Below, piece after piece: positions 21,571 through 33,205 of a stretch of DNA of 64,000 bases; positions within the stretch are counted from its first letter, which is position 1, and each line of letters opens with the position of its first letter. Origin of the DNA: Macrostomum hystrix (lineage: Eukaryota; Platyhelminthes; Macrostomidae); the NCBI GenBank assembly GCA_950097015.1, contig CATNEN010000001.1:27433001-27497000 (forward strand), written 5' to 3'. Both the position numbers and the translations under genes were made by a program. The notes below the pieces were generated by a model. That model ran no database searches and was not told the origin of the DNA. It worked only from the letters and a program-made list of their open reading frames with translations.

Positions 21571-24500
21571 GTACAGCAGGGCGGCGTACTGTCGGCAGGG
21601 CTCGCTGGCAGCGTGCTGAGCCAGCTCGGCCAGGCGGCTGACAACCACGCCGTGAACAGCCAGGTAGGCGGGCACCTCCGGCTGAGAGCTGAGCTCCCAG
21701 AGCAGGCCGAGGGCAGCACGGGGCAGGGCGTCGGTTTGCACGGGCAGGAACAGCAGCTGGCACAGCAGCTGGCAGCAGTGGTGGGCCAGGAACACGCGGC
21801 TGTCCGGATCGCGGGCCAGCAGCTGAAGGGCGCCGCAGCAGGCCTCGGCCAGCTCGTCGCAGCGGCTGGCGCGGATTCGAGCGGCGGCGGCTTCTGGCGG
21901 GCCGCCGGATGCGACCACCTGGAAGATGAGGAATTGAGCTAAATCGGTCATTACCCTGATCTAACTGCCAAGCGAAATCGTTCATTACCCTGATCTACCT
22001 GCCAAGCTAAATCGGTCATTACCCTGATCTACCTGCCAAGCTAAATCGGTCATTACCCTGATCTACCTGCCAAGCTAAATCGGTCATTACCCTGATCTAC
22101 CTGCCAAGCTAAATCGGTCATTACCCTGATCTACCTGCCAAGCTAAATCGGTCATTACCCTGATCTACCAGCCCAGTTCAAATCGGTCATTACCCTGATC
22201 TACCTGCCCAGTTCAAATCGGTCATTACCCTGATCTACCTGCCCAGTTCAAATCGGTCATTACCCTGATCTACCTGCCCAATTAAATCGGTCATTACTCT
22301 GATCTAACTGCCCAGTTCAAATCGGTCATTACCCTGATCTACCTGCCCAATTAAATCGGTCATTACTCTGATCTAACTGCCCAGTTCAAATCGGTCATTA
22401 CTCTGATCTAACTGCCCAGTTCAAATCGGTCATTACCCTGATCTACCTGCCCAATTGAATCGGTCATTACTCTGATCTAACTGCCCAGTTCAAATCGGTC
22501 ATTACCCTGATCTACCTGCCCAGTTCAAATCGGTCATTACCCTGAAGCCAAAGCAGTGCAGCTCACCTGCATATCCCTGTAGGCAGCCTGAAGCACCTCA
22601 TACAGCTGGGCCACAACGCCCTTCTCGCGCAGATCGGCGCAGTTGCCGGGACAGAGCGCCAGGTTGCGCACCAGGTTGATGATAGCCTTGCGCACAGACA
22701 GGGCGGTGGTGACCTCGAACAGGCGGGACAGAACCGACAGGCCGTCGAAGAAGCGGACGGACTCCTGGGCGCGGCAGGCCTCGTCGTGGCGCACAGTGAG
22801 GTGACGGAGGGCGCACACGCACGGCTCGATGATGTCCTCCTGATCGTTGGACCGCTTGATGGCTTCGATGAGGGCCTTGATGCCGCCGCTGGCGCACACC
22901 TACGAGATTAGGAGATTGACGTGTTGCGAAAGCGAGCTGATTATCCAATGCTTCTCAAATCCCAGGGATATCCATTGTTTCTCAAATCTCAGGGATATCG
23001 ATTGCTTCTCAAATCCCAGGGATATCCAATGCTTCTCAAATCCCAGGGATATCCAATGCTTCTCAAATCCCAGGGATATCCAATGCTTCTCAAATCCCAG
23101 GGATATCCAATGCTTCTCAAATCCCAGGGATATCCACTGCTTCTCAAATCCCAGGGATATCCATTGCTTCTCAAATCCCAGGGATATCCATTGCTTCTCA
23201 AATCCCAGGGATATACATTGCTTCTCAAATCCCAGGGATATCCATTGCTTCTCAAATCCCAGGGATATCCAATGCTTCTCAAATCCCAGGGATATCCAAT
23301 GCTTCTCAAATCCCAGGGATATCCACTGCTTCTCAAATCCCAGGGATATCCATTGCTTCTCAAATCCCAGGGATATCCATTGCTTCTCAAATCCCAGGGA
23401 TATCCATTGCTTCTCAAATCCCAGGGATATCCAATGCTTCTCAAATCCCAGGGATATCCAATGCTTCTCGAACCCCAGGGATATCCAATGCTTCTTATAT
23501 CCCAAGGATATCCAATGTTTCTCGAACCCCAGGGATATCCAATGCTTCTCAAATCCCAGGGATATCTAATGCTTCTCAAATCCCAGGGATATCCAATGCT
23601 TCTCAATATCAGGAAAATATACATTTAAAAATAGGAAAAATCCCTCGTTCTCTAAAAAGGGAATCCCATCTTGTTTTCAAAATAGGGAAATCCCTGTTCC
23701 AGCTCACCTGCTGCTTGCTCTTCTGATTATTGCAGGTCAGATTGGAGAGAATGCCAGCGCTGCAGGACACCACTGTGTGGTCCGAGCAGGCCAGTAGGTT
23801 GATGAGACGCTCAAACAGCGGCCCGGCGATCTCCTGGCTGGTGGCAGCGTCGGACAAGTTGCGCAGGGTCCACAGGCAGTTGTGCAGCAGCCGAGGCGAC
23901 GGGTTCGGGCCGCGTGGCTCATGCGGCGCCCGGGTCAGGTGCTTCGTAAGGGCGTCGATGCCGCCAGCGCGGATGACGGACACCTTGCTCTCCGGGCAGA
24001 CGCTGAGCACCTTGAGCACCCGGGTGGTGGTCCACAGCAGCTTCTCGTAGTTGTAGTTGAGCAGGATATGCACCAGCTCAAGTGGGCCCCCGGAAGCGCA
24101 GATCTCCAGCTTCGTCTGGGGATGCCTGATGCGGGATTTCAGGAGCTCAGAGTTAAAGAATTGCGATGTGGGATCTATGATGGGATTGGAATGTGATTGT
24201 CGGAGTTCGGACAAGGAATGGGATCTTTAAAGTTAGGCAATTGAATGGGATCATTGGAGTTGGGATATGGAATGGGATCTTTGGAGTTTGCACACTGGAA
24301 TGGGATCTTTGGAGTTTGCACACTGGAATGGGATCTTTGGAGTTGGGATATGGAATGGGATCTTTGGAGTTGGGATATGGAATGGGGTCTTTGGAGTTGG
24401 GATATGGAATGGGATCTTTGGAGTGGGGATATGGAATGGGATCTTTGGAGTTGGGATATAGAACGGGATCTTTGGAGTTGGGATATGGAATGGGGTCTTT

Positions 24501-25747
24501 GGAGTTGGGATATGGAATGGGGTCTTTGGAGTTGGGATATGGAATGGGGTCTTTGGAGTTGGGATATGGAATGGGGTCTTTGGAGTTGGGATATGGAATG
24601 GGGTCTTTGGAGTTGGGATATGGAATGGGATCTTTGGAGTTGGGATATGGAATGGGATCTTTGGAGTTGGGATATGGAATGGGGTCTTTGGAGTTGGGAT
24701 ATGGAATGGTATCTTTGGGGTTGACATATGGAATGGTACCTTTGGAGTTGAGATATGGAATGGGATCTTTGGAGTTGGGATATGGAATGGGATCTTTAGA
24801 GTTTGCACACTGGAACGGGATTTTTAGGCCTACCTGAAGGACAGCAGCTGCAGACAGTCGGTGCAGATAGCCAGAAACTTCTGGTTATTCTTCTTCAACA
24901 AGCCGACAATGACGGGGATGCCGCCGCACTCCCTGACCTGCTCCTTGGCGCCGTCCTGATACAGCAGCAGGTTGTGCAGGGTGGTGATGGAGTAGAACTG
25001 GATGACCTCGATGTTACTGGACAGCTGGCGGATGAGGGCGGCCACCCCGCCAGCCTTGAAGATGACAGCCAGGCCGCCCTGGGTCTGCGACATCTGGTGC
25101 AGGGTGCCAGCCAGGTAGCGGGCCGGCTCCGGCGCCGCGGTGTCCAACGAGCGGACCAGAGCCTCCACCATGCCAGGAGTGCCGATGATGATCTCCAAGT
25201 TGGGCTTGCTCTTGGACAGCTGGTTGATCATCATGGACGCCTGGCTGACCACCACGGGATCTTCGTCCTCCAGCAGCGGCACCAGCTCGGGCAGGGCCGA
25301 GGCGGCATCAGCCAGATCCGAGGCCTCGTCGAAGTTGTTGCCGAGGCTGCCAGTGAGGTTGGAGGGCGGGCCACCGATGCACTGGTCCAGCGGGATGGGC
25401 GTGTTGGTGGTGCCGCCGCTGCTGGACAGCGGGGTGCCCGGGCTCAGCATGCCGCTCAGGTCGGACGGCGGGAAGGCGGCGTCGACAACGCTGGCGGCGG
25501 CGCTACCGGCGTGCCCCGGCCTCGGCCAGGGAGCGTCGGTCTCCTCCGGGCCGCCGATGGGCTGGGAGCAGACAGACGGCGCCGAGGTGCCCATGACGGA
25601 GTGTATGCCGGAGTCTGTGAGCAGGTACTGCTGCTGGCCCTGCTGCTGCCACATCCGGGTCTGCTCGTCAGCGCTCTGGATCGGCAGGTTGGCCAGCGGG
25701 TCCAGGTTGTCAATGTCATCTGGATAGTCTTCATAATCGGCTTCCAT
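21049..25747 (-). CDS. Beta-catenin (Armadillo), signalling-type
   Basis: Four exons on the minus strand: 25747-24834, 24125-23708, 22899-22567 and 21918-21049, giving 844 residues. The first junction is phase 2 and the others phase 0. Beta-catenin is the nuclear effector of Wnt signalling and, in many animals, a cadherin partner. The N-terminus has the GSK3/CK1 phosphodegron [15 protein letters not shown], with every phospho-site position present. Armadillo repeats run from about residue 145 ([20 protein letters not shown]) through [33 protein letters not shown] and [19 protein letters not shown] to the repeats in exon 4 ([29 protein letters not shown]). The C-terminal 170 residues are glutamine-rich and end HTPMYEDS, with no DTDL-like PDZ ligand. 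The region before repeat 1, where vertebrate beta-catenin binds alpha-catenin, shows no clear match. All three introns are mainly satellite. Confidence 0.95.
21940..22548 (-). repeat. 34/35-bp minisatellite in beta-catenin intron 3
   Basis: About 17 copies; plus-strand landmarks are AATCGGTCATTACCCTGATC and TACCTGCC followed by AAGCTA or CAGTTCA. Two sub-families are spatially separated, older AAGCT types near the acceptor and CCAGTTC types near the donor. It fills almost the whole intron (21919-22566). Confidence 0.95.
22940..23615 (-). repeat. 27-bp minisatellite in beta-catenin intron 2
   Basis: About 25 copies of a 27-bp unit, ATCCAATGCTTCTCAAATC plus CCAGGGAT on the plus strand. CATTG/CAATG/CACTG variants form repeating blocks. 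The period is a multiple of three, so open frames pass through on both strands. Confidence 0.95.
24200..24825 (-). repeat. 27-bp minisatellite in beta-catenin intron 1
   Basis: About 23 copies of a 27-bp unit, GGAATGGGATCTTTGGAGTT plus GGGATAT on the plus strand. It starts within about 10 bases of the splice donor at 24833, and degenerate units reach close to the acceptor. Confidence 0.95.
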
Positions 25748-26290
25748 GACTCAGCGAATATTTGTTAATTCAGAAGAGTTCGAAATCAAGCCAGACAGTT
25801 GAGTAGGGCGGAAGGATCTCCAATGCTTGCCTTGGCTTTCTGTCTCAGGTGGCGAATGCGAATGAGAGCAAATAGTTGGAGCCGGTTGTGATTGCGGTGC
25901 CGCCTGCCAACTAGGGCTGAAAATTATTAATGAGGTCATTTTTAGCAACTGCCTTATTTTAAATTGAAATAATTGAATATCATTTGAAATTTTCTCATGA
26001 GCTTTCACACATATTGGAACAGTTTTGCATCACTTTACCTAGTAAAAAAAACTGCTTTTCACAGGTTTTCAGATCAATATCAAAGTGACAAAAGTTGAGA
26101 AGGAAAAATGCATCACATAGTGTATATGTGCATATACAAAATACAATATATTTAACATAGCCAGGAAAATAAAAAACACAATCACTTTTTATAGCAATTA
26201 GCCAATTCTGTTTGCTATTTTGTCTACTATGTCTACTTAGTCTACTATTATTTTCACTGGTGTTAATACATTGAAAAAAAATTTCTCTAA
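25748..26290. other. 5' flank of beta-catenin
   Basis: Single-copy DNA upstream of the beta-catenin start. No clear TATA box. An AG (GCTGAG) two bases before the ATG could serve as a cis or trans 3' splice site, but that is speculative. Confidence 0.35.
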
Positions 26291-26294
26291 GTTT

Positions 26295-28088
26295 ATCAAA
26301 TACACATAGACATAGATATACACATAGTACACATAGATTATCAAATACACACAGACATAGATATACACATAGTACACATAGATTATCAAATACACATAGT
26401 ACACATAGATTATCAAATACACACAGACATAGATATACACATAGTACACATAGATTATCAAATACACATAGACATAGATATACACATAGTACACATAGAT
26501 TATCAAATACACACAGACATAGATATACACATAGTACACATAGATTATCAAATACACATAGACAGATATACACATAGTACACATAGATTATCAAATACAC
26601 ATAGACATAGATATACACATAGTACACATAGATTATCAAATACACATAGACATAGATATACACATAGTACACATAGATTATCAAATACACATAGACAGAT
26701 ATACACATAGTACACATAGATTATCAAATACACATAGACATAGATATACACATACTACACATAGATTATCAAATACACATAGACATAGATATACACATAG
26801 TACACATAGATTATCAAATACACATAGACATAGATATACACATAGTACACATAGATTATCAAATACACATAGACATAGATATACACATAGTACACATAGA
26901 TTATCAAATACACATAGACAGATATACACATAGTACACATAGATTATCAAATACACATAGACATAGATATACACATAGTACACATAGATTATCAAATACA
27001 CATAGACATAGATATACACATAGTACACATAGATTATCAAATACACACAGGGTACATAGATATACACATAGTACACATAGATTATCAAATACACATAGAC
27101 ATAGATATACACATAGTACACATAGATTATCAAATACACACAGACATAGATATACACATAGTACACATAGATTATCAAATACACACAGACATAGATATAC
27201 ACATAGTACACATAGATTATCAAATACACACAGACATAGATATACACATAGTACACATAGATTATCAAATACACATAGACATAGATATACACATAGTACA
27301 CATAGATTATCAAATACACATAGACATAGATATACACATAGTACACATAGATTATCAAATACACATAGACAGATATACACATAGTACACATAGATTATCA
27401 AATACACATAGACATAGATATACACATAGTACACATAGATTATCAAATACACATAGACATAGATATACACATAGTACACATAGATTATCAAATACACACA
27501 GGGTACATAGATATACACATAGTACACATAGATTATCAAATACACATAGACATAGATATACACATAGTACACATAGATTATCAAATACACACAGACATAG
27601 ATATACACATAGTACACATAGATTATCAAATACACACAGACATAGATATACACATAGTACACATAGATTATCAAATACACACAGACATAGATATACACAT
27701 AGTACACATAGATTATCAAATACACACAGACATAGATATACACATAGTACACATAGATTATCAAATACACACAGACATAGATATACACATAGTACACATA
27801 GATTATCAAATACACACAGACATAGATATACACATAGTACACATAGATTATCAAATACACATAGACAGATATACACATAGTACACATAGATTATCAAATA
27901 CACATAGACATAGATATACACATAGTACACATAGATTATCAAATACACATAGACATAGATATACACATAGTACACATAGATTATCAAATACACATAGACA
28001 TAGATATACACATAGTACACATAGATTATCAAATACACATAGACATAGATATACACATAGTACACATAGATTATCAAATACACATAGC
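26295..28088. repeat. 45-bp minisatellite, about 40 copies
   Basis: The unit contains ACACATAGACATAGATATAC, ACATAGTACACATAG and ATTATCAAAT. Marker variants (CACAGGGTACATAG at about 27046 and 27497; CATAGACAGATAT units with 3 bases missing) recur about 450 bases apart, consistent with block duplication of ten units. Minus-strand open frames made of Y, I, V and L are repeat artefacts. Confidence 0.97.
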
Positions 28089-28265
28089 TAGCACACTCCT
28101 GAGCTCTGTGCAAACCAAAGTAAAGTAGATAATAAGTTGTAGGCATTAATTTCAGTTTGTAAAAACTTTGTATTCCCTGCCACCAATCAATTGCAAAGTT
28201 GATTTAATTGTGCAGCTTTTATTCATGTATGTACCAGTCTCTCTGTTTAGGCGATGTGTGGTTGG

Positions 28266-28908
28266 TAGGGTAATGTATCATCAACCAAACAGTGTATCTT
28301 TAAACCGAACAAGATTTTGACTCCTTCCTTGGTCTCGTGCAAGACAGAAGCAAGCTATTGTGTTTCACAGAACAACTAATTTGAAAGTTGAAGAAATTAT
28401 CTACAAGCTGAGGCATGATGTGCAATGAAGCATTAAGAGGAAAGAAAGATATTGATGTTTCAGTAGAAATTTTTATTGCAAAAGCATACTTTTTAACAAT
28501 ATTTTTTAGTATGTACTTTAGACGAAGATTGTATGTGGTTGCTTGCCAATTAAATGACCATAAATTTAGTTATTTATAGAGCATGAAAAATGCTTTCAAA
28601 TGACATAATTCATGATAGTCAATTTCTTAAAATAAGATTAAACCACTCACTCCAATTTTAAAACCAAACATCAAATTCTCTGTTTGGTTTGAAGATACAT
28701 GAAAATCATTATTTGGTTTTAGATAAAAAGCAATAATAACTTTTTTCTATTTGATAAAATAGCAAAAGCAGATACTTTTTAGAAAGATGTAACTGTTTTC
28801 TATAACTTGGCTTTTGATTTATCATCATGTCTTAAATAGAAAATCTGTAGCTTAGGTTTGAAGTTAAAAAAATACACATTCTTGTTTGGTTGATGATACA
28901 TTACCCTA
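28266..28908. mobile_element. 639-bp non-coding DNA transposon with TA target duplication
   Basis: Near-perfect terminal inverted repeats of about 24 bases start GGGTAATGTATCATCAACCA at 28268 and end with the reverse complement at 28906. Both ends are flanked by TA. Internally, TTTGGTTTGAAGATACAT near 28683 partly mirrors TGTATCTTTAAACCGAAC near 28292, giving sub-terminal inverted repeats. No coding region. A TA duplication fits Tc1/mariner-type elements, but TA is short and weak evidence. Confidence 0.7.
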
Positions 28909-29265
28909 TGCATTGTGACTAGTGCTATTTAGCCTTGAGCTTTAGCTATTTGGTCAGGTTTATATACATTCTTGTCTGGTTTATTTTTTCTTATACAACA
29001 ATGTGACAGTGTTTACTGTTTGTTTACTATATTAAATATTAATGTTATTTTGAGAGAAATAAATGCAAAGAAGGACAATATTTTTTTGTTTGTGCCAACT
29101 TTTTCCCTGTTCTGCCTTATTATTTCTGTCCAGACATTTAACTATTTGGCTATAAATTCTAAGACACTCACATTGTTAGCTACATATTTCATTATAGCAA
29201 AACATAAGAGACACAAAGACATTACTTTTGTCTAAGTCTCTTATAAACATTCAGGACATGGATGA

Positions 29266-30128
29266 GATATAAGGGCATAATTTACTTTCATTCGCAAAAT
29301 TATTTTCTTCTTTTAAAATGGTGCCAATGATGTGGAATGACGAATGGGAGTTGTCTATGGCCCATAGTAGCCGCATAGAGTTGTTGTGGGCACAAAAATT
29401 CGACTGATTTTTAATGAGCCCTCACTATAGTTTGGATTTTTGAGACTCTTCTGATTTGCAAATGGCTGGATAGCCCCAAGACCATTGTGGATTGTGCCAC
29501 TGAATGAAGTTCTGCTGGCACAGGCAATGACAGAACTAAATATGAATTCAAGGGATCTGATGGCACTGACGGCAAGTACTGACAAGACTATGTGGTGGCT
29601 TGCTCGTCATGGACTATTGGCCAACCAACGGACATGCCCATGTGCCATGCATACACCGATGAATCTGCAGCACCGCAATGAAGAGTGATTCATTGATGGC
29701 TATGCCTGGGACTGTAAAACCTGTCAACACCAGGAGAGCATATGCAAGGGCTCCTTTTTGAGACCAGCCATCTGGACCTACAGCAGCTGATCACATGAGA
29801 CAACTGTAAAGCAAAATTCCAGGCCATGCATGGCACTAGCGATGCCCTCTTTGAATCACACATCCAAGAGTATCTATGGTGGCGCCTTCACCCGGGGCCT
29901 GCAAAGGCTTTTGGCAGCATTCTGTACTGGATTTGTCATTATTACCCAGTTTAGGAATCTGAGACAGTCAGGACTGACTACATTGTACTGAACTGAGCAA
30001 TGCTCAGTGTTATTTAAAAATGATTCCTACCAGTTGTGTTACCAGTTGACATTATCCATTTTGTTCGTTCAACATTTTAAAAGAAGAAAATAATTTCATG
30101 AATGAAAGTAAATTTACGCTGATGTAAG
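29266..30128 (+). mobile_element. Decayed Merlin-like DNA transposon
   Basis: The element spans 29274-30120. Its ends are inverted repeats of about 45 bases with a few mismatches; the shared core is AAATTATTTTCTTCTTTTAA. The flanks are GATATAAG and GATGTAAG, an 8-bp target duplication with one mismatch. Inside lies a broken transposase (next entry). Merlin elements are relatives of bacterial IS1016 and leave 8-9 bp duplications. Confidence 0.72.
29485..29957 (+). pseudogene. Merlin/ISXO2-type transposase remnant
   Basis: An open frame from 29485 to 29688 gives WWLARHGLLANQRTCPCAMH, resembling the zinc-ribbon start of ISXO2/Merlin transposases (short helix then paired Cys). After the stop the same theme continues as YAWDCKTCQHQESICKGSFF near 29700-29759, completing the Cys-x2-Cys pair and the SIxKGSFF motif. 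A further piece, DALFESHIQEYLWWRLH near 29845-29895, resembles the family's C-terminal end. The catalytic DDE middle is missing, so the copy is internally deleted and dead. Confidence 0.65.
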
Positions 30129-33100
30129 ATATTTAAAATATATATTTCTTTACCAGGCATTGTACATTAGTAAGTTTTGACATCGTTTTTTAGTTTTGAT
30201 AGAAATCGTTTTAAATAATTGTTTTACGTCCCATTGGTTTTTATTCAGAAAGAAGATAAACCTAAATATTTAAACTAATGATTCAACATAAGAAGACCAT
30301 TTTGCATAGACTTTTGCATATAAAAGAGAATGCAAAAGTCAATATCAGATGTGTGTTGACGTCAACATACATAAAATATAGGAAAGCTGGTAATAGCTAG
30401 GGCAATACTTTTAGTACAGGCATATAAATCAAAATTAAAATTTATTTCCTTTTTCGAATTTTGTGAAGGAAGGCTGGGTAGCCTAGCTAGTTCTACGAGC
30501 ATAAAGAAATTATTTTTGTGACGATTTTTATCAAGAGGTGAAAAATTATTTTGTGTTGTTAAGATAAACATAAAAAAGAATACTTACTAGCGTTCGAAAG
30601 ATTTCTGACTTTTTCTTATCGATAAAGTGTTCAATGCGCTTAAAGTTAAAGTTAGATTAGGCCCCTATATCGATATGGTTAGAAATAATTTTTTACTTAA
30701 ATTCTGACTGCGAATTCCAAGACAAAAAAGTTAATATTCAAACAAAGTATTACAAACAATAAGCAGTGTTGCTAATCTTGTGAACTGAAACAGCTACTCA
30801 AAACCTTTTTAAAGCTTTGATAAGTTTTTTCTAATCTAAATCTTTAACATCTAATTTTAATTTTAATCTAAAAATGTACGATGTGTGCGACTATCGTAAC
30901 GATAATATATCAATAATATAATAATCAATAATATATCAATTATATATTGACTTCCCAGACCACATATTTGCCATATTCCGTGCATGGTCACTGGACTCTC
31001 TAGCTGCACGGTTCAGTAAGGCTTCGAACTGAAATATTGCGCTCATATCCCTTTGCTAAGCATTTATTTTGCGAATATTTTTCATATTTTTCCTCTTACT
31101 TTTCATTCTCGCCAAAAGAAATCAATCGCGAGTAACAGTTTATCAAGGACAACGAAAGTTACATTATTAAAAGTCCCTTCAGTGTCCTTACTGTTTATAT
31201 ACTTTCTACATCCATCTATGAATAGCTCTATATGAACAGAATTGCTTCCCTCACTGGCTGTGTGGATCTACGTGTCACCAAATGATGTGCCATTTTGCCA
31301 GCTCTCCTGCAGTATTTTTATCATTAGTATTATAGATAATGATGTGTCCAAACTCGATCCCGAAACCTTGCGTATAATTTTACTCTTTCGATCCCCTATT
31401 ACCTGCCAGTTGTCCCCATTGAATTGTAAGGGAGCCTGGTGATCGAAGCACGTGACTCGATGAGTCATCCGGCCCTGAATCCATCAGACCGCTCAAAAAC
31501 ACCTCCGCTTCCCATTGTTCTGGTTCACTCAAGCGTGACGAGCGCTTTTAAATTTCCTTTTAATTTACTCGAATTTTCCTTCGAAATGTTCCCCAATGTA
31601 ATCCCCATGTGAATTTATTCATCTTCCCAATCTAGTTATGCTTAAGACAAATATATTCATTAGTAAATTTGATAATTAATAAGTAAATGTATATTGAATT
31701 AGCTATCGCGCAACTGTTATGTAATATCACCGGCCCGCCCCACCTCCTCTGAAGCTTACTGTACAACGTCGGGCCAATCAGAGCGCGCGGCAGGGCACGG
31801 TAGTACACTGCGCAGGGTCAAGGCTGCAGGGTCAACCGAGACTTTCCGTCACGCGGTTCACGTGCGTGGTGCGTGAATTCGGCCCGATATAATCTCGCTA
31901 GTTTTTCCCCCAAACCTGTTCGTTGATTCGTCCCGTACCTTTGACGACCTTCGTACGTCCGACGTTCCGCCTTCACACACACTTCTTTGGTCCCTGATAA
32001 TATTGATTCTCCATTCCCCCGAGTCGTAACGACAAGCCATCGCCCCTGAAGATCAACGACGGTCGGCCTTGAGCCCAGCCGCTGACCCTGCAGTACAACC
32101 GAGTCCAGCTGCAATCTTGTTGAGCCCGACGCAATAAGGTATTTACTTTTTGCTTTTGACCGCAATGGGCAGCATGCAGTTTCCCCAATCATTTATCTCT
32201 ATAAATCATTGCCAGTGTGGAGCCATTTGCTCATGGGTGAAAATAGAAGATAATTTATTAATGCAACTCTAATATAAATACGGACGCACTTTTCGCTAGC
32301 GGCAACCCAGCCGCGGCAACCCAACCGGAGCCCCTGCCTCGTTTATTTAGTTTTGAAGTCTAGAACCGCATAGGCCGGGTGGTGGCTGATCTACTTTGAG
32401 TAGTCCCTTCCCTAAAACTCGCTGGCTAGAATTAGAGTAGACAATGGGACCGTGGCCAATAGGACCACAAAACCAGCTACCAACCATCACTAGTGCGGGT
32501 GCTTCTGGGGGAGTAAGATCCCCATCTACCTTGGGATCAGCACCGTGGGATTTCGCAGTGCAACCTAATAACTGGCCTTATTGACCTTAACCGGCCCCTG
32601 GCCTTTTGCTGTTGTGAATTTCCTAAACTCAAAGATATTATATAGATTTAATTCTATTGGAATGACTGACATTTACATCACTTGGGTCAAGTCCCAATTA
32701 GAGATTAGGTAGTCACAAGAACTGCAAACTCTTCCGCCTTGTCGGGTGGGCATTAGAAAGAGTTAAAAAAGTATAAACAATGTTGCAATAGTCGATGTAA
32801 ATAAATGTGCTTTACATTTGCGCAACTTTCCGTGTTCTAGCTCTGATCTCTTCTCTTTTTCAGAGAAGATAAGAGATACGCTGATACGCGTTTCAAAAGT
32901 ATCTGTTTCATTGTCACTTTTTGCTACTTAAAGTAAGAAAACTAGCAAACGACAGGCCTTTAGAAAGACTTGACCAGCGAGAAGCTTTCTTATTGGCTGG
33001 CGAAAAGGGAATTCCTTAGGTTTAGAAAAGGATCGTTGAGGTCATCTCACAAAAGCTATATTAATTCTGCTTGAAATCCAGTTAAGCTATTCCAACAAAG

Positions 33101-33205
33101 AAAAGCAGACTGTAATCGCTGCTTGCCCGAAAACCTAAAGCTAGCTTTGTTTTAAATAGATTTTTTAATCGAAGCAATATCTAATACTAATAGTTAATAT
33201 TAATA
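30129..33205. other. Long spacer with a CpG-rich island at 31730-32130
   Basis: 30129-31720 is AT-rich with no recognised content. 31730-32130 is GC- and CpG-rich, contains GGCCAATCAGAGCG (CCAAT box) and a possible splice donor AATAAG|GTATTT near 32137; it could be a promoter with a non-coding first exon for the INSIG gene, or part of a retroelement. TATAAATA occurs at 32273-32280, followed by a duplicated CGGCAACCCA. Nothing was identified with confidence. Confidence 0.3.

Noticed and set aside
21346-21942. Leu-rich plus-strand frame opposite beta-catenin exon 4
   Set aside because: It is the reverse of CAG glutamine codons, which read as CTG leucine.
24803-25768. A 321-codon plus-strand frame opposite beta-catenin exon 1
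   Set aside because: It is antisense to a clearly conserved exon and has no family resemblance; GC-rich coding DNA often leaves the opposite strand open.
25995-28146. Hydrophobic Y/I/V/L-rich minus-strand frames that look like membrane proteins
   Set aside because: They are the 45-bp satellite read in frame, without any unique domain.
31818-32192. 124-codon minus-strand frame in the CpG island
   Set aside because: No recognisable family, and the region looks like a promoter or untranslated exon on the plus strand.
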